Shown: positions 59,655 to 64,000 of the stretch, piece by piece
Numbering within the stretch: position 1 is the stretch's first letter
Layout of the letters: each line of letters opens with the position of its first letter
Assembly (NCBI GenBank): GCA_900155495.1
Contig: FTLJ01000067.1
Span: 23,669 to 87,668, forward strand
DNA from: Porogramme epimiltina
Taxonomy: Eukaryota > Basidiomycota > Agaricomycetes > Polyporales > Polyporaceae
Length of the DNA stretch: 64,000 nucleotides
Direction of reading: 5' to 3'
Program-made: the position numbers and the translations under genes
The notes under the pieces: generated by a model
The model's input: only the letters and a program-made list of their open reading frames with translations
Databases searched by the model: none
What the model was told of the DNA's origin: nothing

Positions 59655-60906
59655 GCAGGGCGCGTGGCGGGGGGTGCGCCGGGCGTCGGTGTTGGTAGCG
59701 CGGGCGACGCGAACCCTGCCGTGGGCGAAGGCGCGAGCGGGGGCGGTGGCGGGCGCCGGCCGGGGGCCCGGAGACGAGCTGCCGGATATGGAGGCCGGCG
59801 GGAGGGAGGCGGGGCTGGCCGGGCTCGGTGGCAATGCGGCCAGTGGGCGGGCGCGAGAGCTCAGAGGGAGCATCTGTTGGGAGAGTCTGTTGGCAGTAGG
59901 CAGAGTCTGTCTCGCCGAGCGTGTCTCGCCAGCTCCCACGGTCCGTTTCAAGAGGCCCAGGGCGGCTCGATCAGTGTGGGCAGTGCGCGTGCATGGCCCG
60001 GTCACCGAGCGCATCCCCAGAGAGGTTGGGCAGCTGCTGCCAGCACGGGCGGACGCTCAGGCTCTCCCTGCCCTGGCTCAGGCTGTGCGACTACGTCCTG
60101 CTGCTGTGTGTCTCTCCCTGTTCCTCCGTCTGCACCGTCCCCGTTACGACGTTTGACCGTCCTGTGCTCCTTCCCACTCTTCTCCCCACCGCCTCTGCGG
60201 CGGTGCCCGCCCTGGACGCCCTCCCGCCCATCGCCTGCCGGCCGCTGCCCGTTCTCCCCGACGCCCGCGTCCTCCCCCGCACAGCTCCATCAGTCGATCC
60301 ATCTTCCTTTCCCCAGCCCCGCCTCCCGACAGCCACATCCGTCCACTCCTATTTCTCCGAACCTTCTGACGACTCTTACGACCTCGACGTCCCGTCCCGT
60401 CCCCCCTCCCTTCCTCTTCCGTGTTCTCTCCATTCTTCCTCCGCCCCCGCCCCCTTGGTTTGGACCCTGCCTCTGCACCCGCCTCTGCTTTCAATCCACG
60501 ACCTTCGCCCGCGTCCCCCACCCGCCATTTCCATTTTTGTCCGCCGTCTGTAACGCCCGCCCCGGTCTCATAGTCACGACGTCCAGACTCTGCCGCGGCC
60601 AGCCACTGCGGCCACACCCACTAGTCATCCGCTCAACGCTCCACCCCGATTCACGCCCCCGCCCGATCGCCCCCTTCGCCCCACGTTCCTGAAAAATCTA
60701 GCTTGTCCATTGTCTCCCTCCCATTGGCCTCCCAACGTCAGTCCCCCCTTCCGTTTTCGTCTCCGATCCCGTATTCCGCTTTGCGGGTTCGCGGGTTCAT
60801 AAGCCTCCTTCCCTTTTCATAACCCTCGGCTCATCCGCGCTCTCCATAGCCCAGGCCCCAGACCACAGTGCTGCTCCCCGCGGCCCGCTTATATTGCCCC
60901 TCCGCA

Positions 60907-62530
60907 ATGCTCGGACACCCTTCCTTCCAGTCCCACATGAACTCCTCCATGCTTCTCCAGTTCCCCCACGCCCCTCCAGCCACCGCTCGCACGCCGCCCC
61001 TCCAGTACAACGGTTTCGGCAGTCGCGTCGCCCACCGCGCGCCCTACACCTCCGCCACCCCCTCGTACATCCGCTCCTCCGCGCCCCGCCAGATGGAACA
61101 GTACTCTCCACAGTATTCCTCCCCCGAGACCTACCGCGCGCCATACCCCATCCCCGCGGCCTACGCGCAGGACACGGGCTCGCCGTACGACGTCGCCGAG
61201 GCCGGCACCGCTAGCCAGTCCTACCACCCCGAGCAACAGCAGTACTCCCCGCCCGCGTGGTCGCAGGTCATGGACCAGCAGCCGCACCAGTCGCCGCAGA
61301 CCCACCACCAGCATCAGCAGCAGCAACAGCAGTCGTACCCCGAGGCGACGTCCTACGCCGCCGGCATGTACGACCTGCCGCTGTCTGCGTCCCCGCAGAC
61401 CCCGCACGCGGCGGCGCTCGCCCACACGCCTATCAAAGCCGAGGAGCAGTACGGGATGTGCCTCCAGTCGTACACCGCGGACCACCTCCAGAGCCACGCC
61501 GTGATGCCTACCGCCGCCGCCGCCGCCGCCGCCACGAGCGAGCAGCAACAGCGGCAGCAGCAGCACTCGCCCCTCACGCCACACTCTCTGCGGTACCATC
61601 ACCACCACCACCCCGACGCTGCGGCCGCACTCAACGCCGCGTACGGCTACCCCTCTCCCTCCCCCCACGCGCACGCGCACGGCTCCTTCTCCGAGTACTC
61701 GGACGGCGCCGCAGGAGGCGGCGGAGACCCCGCGGCGCCGCGCTTCGTCAACCCCGCGCACGTCTCGCCGCGGTCCGCGTACTTCCCGCTCGCGCCCGCC
61801 GACGGCGACTACGACGGCGGCGCGAGCGCGAGCACGAGCGCGAGCGGGCACAGCTCGCCCGCGCACGCCGCAGCCGCCGCGCCGGCCCCCTACGCGCCCG
61901 CAGGGGCCACGTACGGGCGCAAGCGCAAGGCGAGCATGTCGAGCTCGTCGGGCGCGTCCGACGACGCGGACGCGGGCGAGGACGAGTACGCGCCGCGGCG
62001 CTCGCGGCGGCTGCACGTCGCGCAGACGTCGCCGTGGCTCGCGGTCGCGGTGAGCGCCGCGGGGCCCGCGGGGGGGCGCGCGCGCCTGCCGCCGCCCGAG
62101 CCGGTGCCGGACCTGACGAAGAAGAGCCGGGGGCGGCGCGTGCCGACGGCGGAGCAGGTCGTGTCCGAGGGGCTCACGCAGAAGGTGCGTTTTCTTGCGC
62201 TTGTGGATTTGGGGCTGCGGGAGGCTGACTGCGGCGCGCGCGTGTTTCCAGCGGATGTACATGTGCCGGGTGCCCGGGTGCTCGCGGTGCTTCGCCCGCG
62301 GGGAGCATCTGAAGCGGCACATCCGCTGCCTGCACACCAACGAGAAGCGTGAGTGCCCCCCTAACCTGCCTCAGCCGCACTGTGCGGGTGCTGACTGCCC
62401 TGTTTTTTTCTGCTTAGCGTTCATGTGTGACTTCCCTGGGTGCGAGAAGGAGTTCAGCCGGCAGGACAACCTCCACCAGCACATGCGCGTGCACAAGGGC
62501 TACGTCTCCAAGGGCCCCGGCTTCCAGTGA
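60907..62530 (+). CDS. C2H2 transcription factor with Msn2-like finger pair
   Basis: Three exons (60907-62184, 62252-62348, 62418-62530) with phases 0 and 1 encode 495 residues. Two adjacent C2H2 fingers end the protein. Finger 1 (YMCRVPGCSRCFARGEHLKR) and finger 2 (FMCDFPGCEKEFSRQDNLHQ) are joined by the linker HTNEKP. A C-terminal pair with the EHLKRHIR...SRQDNLHQH pattern resembles the Msn2/4 group, which recognises C4T-type sites. The 425-residue N terminus is low complexity: Tyr/Pro/Ser-rich, with Gln runs, His runs, a run of eight Ala and an acidic-basic patch (GRKRKAS), so activation domains are likely but unmapped. The start at 60907 is the ATG closest to the conserved-looking part; one at 60868 is in frame. 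A role in stress response or fruiting is possible, not shown. Confidence 0.88.
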
Positions 62531-64000
62531 CGCACGACTTCACGACTCGCCACGACCCCACGACCCTCTCCCCGATTGCGATTGCGACCTGCGCGCGCGC
62601 CCGCTTGCATCCTTCTTCCCTTCGCTCGCTCTCCATTTTTTGGGTTTTATCGACGCCATAGACGGGCACGGCGCCCGCAGCCCGTGCCCCCGCCCCCGCT
62701 CTCCCGTTCTCCTTCGCTTCCCCTTCTTCTTCCTCTTTTCACCCCAGGCGGGTCGCGGCCTCGGCGCGCCGCCGCGGCCGCATCTCTGTATGCCTTCCCT
62801 CCCTCCGGCTCGCGCCACCGTCCGCCTGCGCGGGGTGGTGCGCTCACGACCGTTCACGACTCCCCGCGCCCCGTTATCTCTCCCACTCTTGCGGCGCCCC
62901 CATCTGTATCTGTTTATCCACCACCCCCGGCCTCTCTGGATTCTCTGTAGCTTCTCATCGGACAATCTGTGTATCATGCCCTCTATCGACTGTATCGCTT
63001 ACTACTTACCCCCGTCTGTGTGCTGTATTATTACATTCCTCTATCTCTGTGTCGCACCCCTGTGTCCGTATCCATATCCATATCCATATACTATGCATCA
63101 TGCACTTTCCGTTCCAGCGCGAGAGCGTGCACGAAGACGCCATGCGGGCTCACGAGCGGCCCCGCCGGGATTGCCACCCCAGGGCCCGTCGATCCACGGT
63201 CGATCGCCCGCACATACCCGGCCCCAGCGGCCGTCGACCTCGACTGCACGATCGGGACGCGCAGCGGTCACTGGATCACCGCGCAGGTGCGCGCACAGGC
63301 AAAGGAAAGGAAACGGCCCTCGGCCACCGCCTGCCCGCGCCTGCACTCTCCATATTTGCTGCGCGCCACCTGGAGTGCTCAGCGAGCTGGCGTGCTTGAG
63401 GCCCTGCGTCGAGTCAGTGCCGGGCGCGCGAGGGCGCCGCGGCCGTGCGTCCCCACAAGCGTTTTACCGCCCTTGCTCCGCATACACCCACCCACCCACC
63501 CAGCCGCCGCACAGCGCGGGCCCGAGTCCGCGCCGCCAGCCTGAGAGCGCAACCGCACGCGGGCCCCTCCCACTAGTAGCGCCAGGCTCCAGCGCGTCCA
63601 TCGTGGCGGCGCACCCCCCCTCCTTCCCCGCGCTGGGCAGAACGAGCCCGGGCCCGCTAATTAAATGCAGGAAGGGGGGGCGGCGCGTTCGGGGCCTCGA
63701 AGATCGCTGGGCGCGATCGGGGAAGTGGGCGGTCGACGCCGCCCGGTCACGACCGAGCGCTGCTGCCCGTGGGCGTCTGCGGGCGTGATGGTTAACGCCA
63801 TGCCCCCCCCCCCCCCTCCGGCACCGGGCGCTGCTTGCGCATCGTCGGTAGGCTCGTGCGCGCGCGGCTCGTGCGTGTGTGGGACCGTGTGGGCCGCTCG
63901 GGTGCGTTTGGCGGACGGGCGAGCGGGCAGGCGGCGCTGTCAGTTTGGGCCGTGTCTGTAAGGACGCACGTGACCACGTGACTGGTCGGGCTTATCGGGC
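62531..64000. other. Right flank, no supportable gene
   Basis: This begins with the 3' untranslated region of the C2H2 gene, including a (tatcca)n-type stretch at 63066-63090. GC-rich sequence with chance frames follows, including a run of 14 C at 63803-63816. No gene is supported before the window ends. Confidence 0.5.

Larger units (their letters stand above)
54339..60906. other. 6.5-kb GC-rich gene desert
   Basis: I find no supportable gene in this stretch. Long open frames exist on both strands at once, but they are Arg/Ala/Pro/Gly-rich, overlap one another and carry no motif, which is what high GC content alone produces. From about 60150 the sequence becomes a C/T-rich tract leading to the C2H2 gene at 60907, as expected of a promoter and leader. 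The rest may hold long-range regulation or non-coding transcripts of the two flanking zinc finger genes. That is inference only. Confidence 0.5.

Noticed and set aside
54390..60700. Many long open frames of 150-500 codons on both strands
   Set aside because: They overlap on opposite strands, are rich in Arg, Ala, Pro and Gly, have no motifs and no consistent splice structure. High GC content explains them.

Overview
The window is nuclear DNA from a mushroom-forming basidiomycete (Agaricomycetes). A wood-decay lineage such as Polyporales is my inference; I cannot name the species. Supporting signs are GC-rich coding sequence, genes broken by many 50-70 nt introns with GT-AG ends, monocistronic genes on both strands, and families typical of this class: a DUF6535 membrane protein, a FunK1 fungal-type kinase and small F-box-like proteins with a leading LP.E..E.IID motif. 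No tRNA, rRNA, CRISPR array or intact transposon was found.

Layout. 0.9-3.4 kb: DUF6535 membrane protein (+). A perfect 100-bp palindrome follows it at 3500-3599. 4.2-5.7 kb: Ran1-like Ser/Thr kinase (+). 6.5-7.0 kb: thioredoxin (+). 7.8-11.3 kb: secreted GH2 beta-mannosidase (+), convergent with a class IV-type chitin synthase (11.9-16.5 kb, -). 18-22 kb: a 2.1-kb tandem duplication carrying two intact F-box-like genes (-). 22.3-26.7 kb: a compact housekeeping block with a DUF3140 protein (+), ribosomal protein eL28 (+), a small conserved-looking protein (-) and a single-pass membrane protein (+). 27-29.8 kb: TPR-like protein (-). 31.1-35.0 kb: membrane-anchored GH31 alpha-glucosidase (+). 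36-37.5 kb: a third, dispersed F-box-like gene (+). 38.3-41.2 kb: DH-PH-FYVE Rho exchange factor (-). 41.7-42.6 kb: mitochondrial ribosomal protein uS15m (-), divergent from the ribosome-assembly GTPase NOG2 (43.4-45.7 kb, +). 46.6-48.7 kb: O-fucosyltransferase-like protein (+). 49.1-51.7 kb: FunK1-type protein lacking its catalytic residues (-). 53.2-54.3 kb: two-finger C2H2 protein (-). 54.3-60.9 kb: a 6.5-kb GC-rich stretch with no supportable gene. 60.9-62.5 kb: C2H2 transcription factor with an Msn2-like C-terminal finger pair (+).

Functional themes. Three genes act on glycans or the cell wall (beta-mannosidase, chitin synthase, alpha-glucosidase) and one probably modifies glycoproteins. 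Three serve ribosomes (eL28, uS15m, NOG2). Four are signalling or transcription proteins (Ran1-like kinase, DH-PH-FYVE GEF, two C2H2 proteins). The F-box-like, FunK1 and DUF6535 genes belong to families that expand quickly in mushrooms. There is no operon-like logic; the genes are independent units.

Exon coordinates were worked out by hand from splice signals, reading phase and family similarity. Start codons and terminal introns are the least certain parts.
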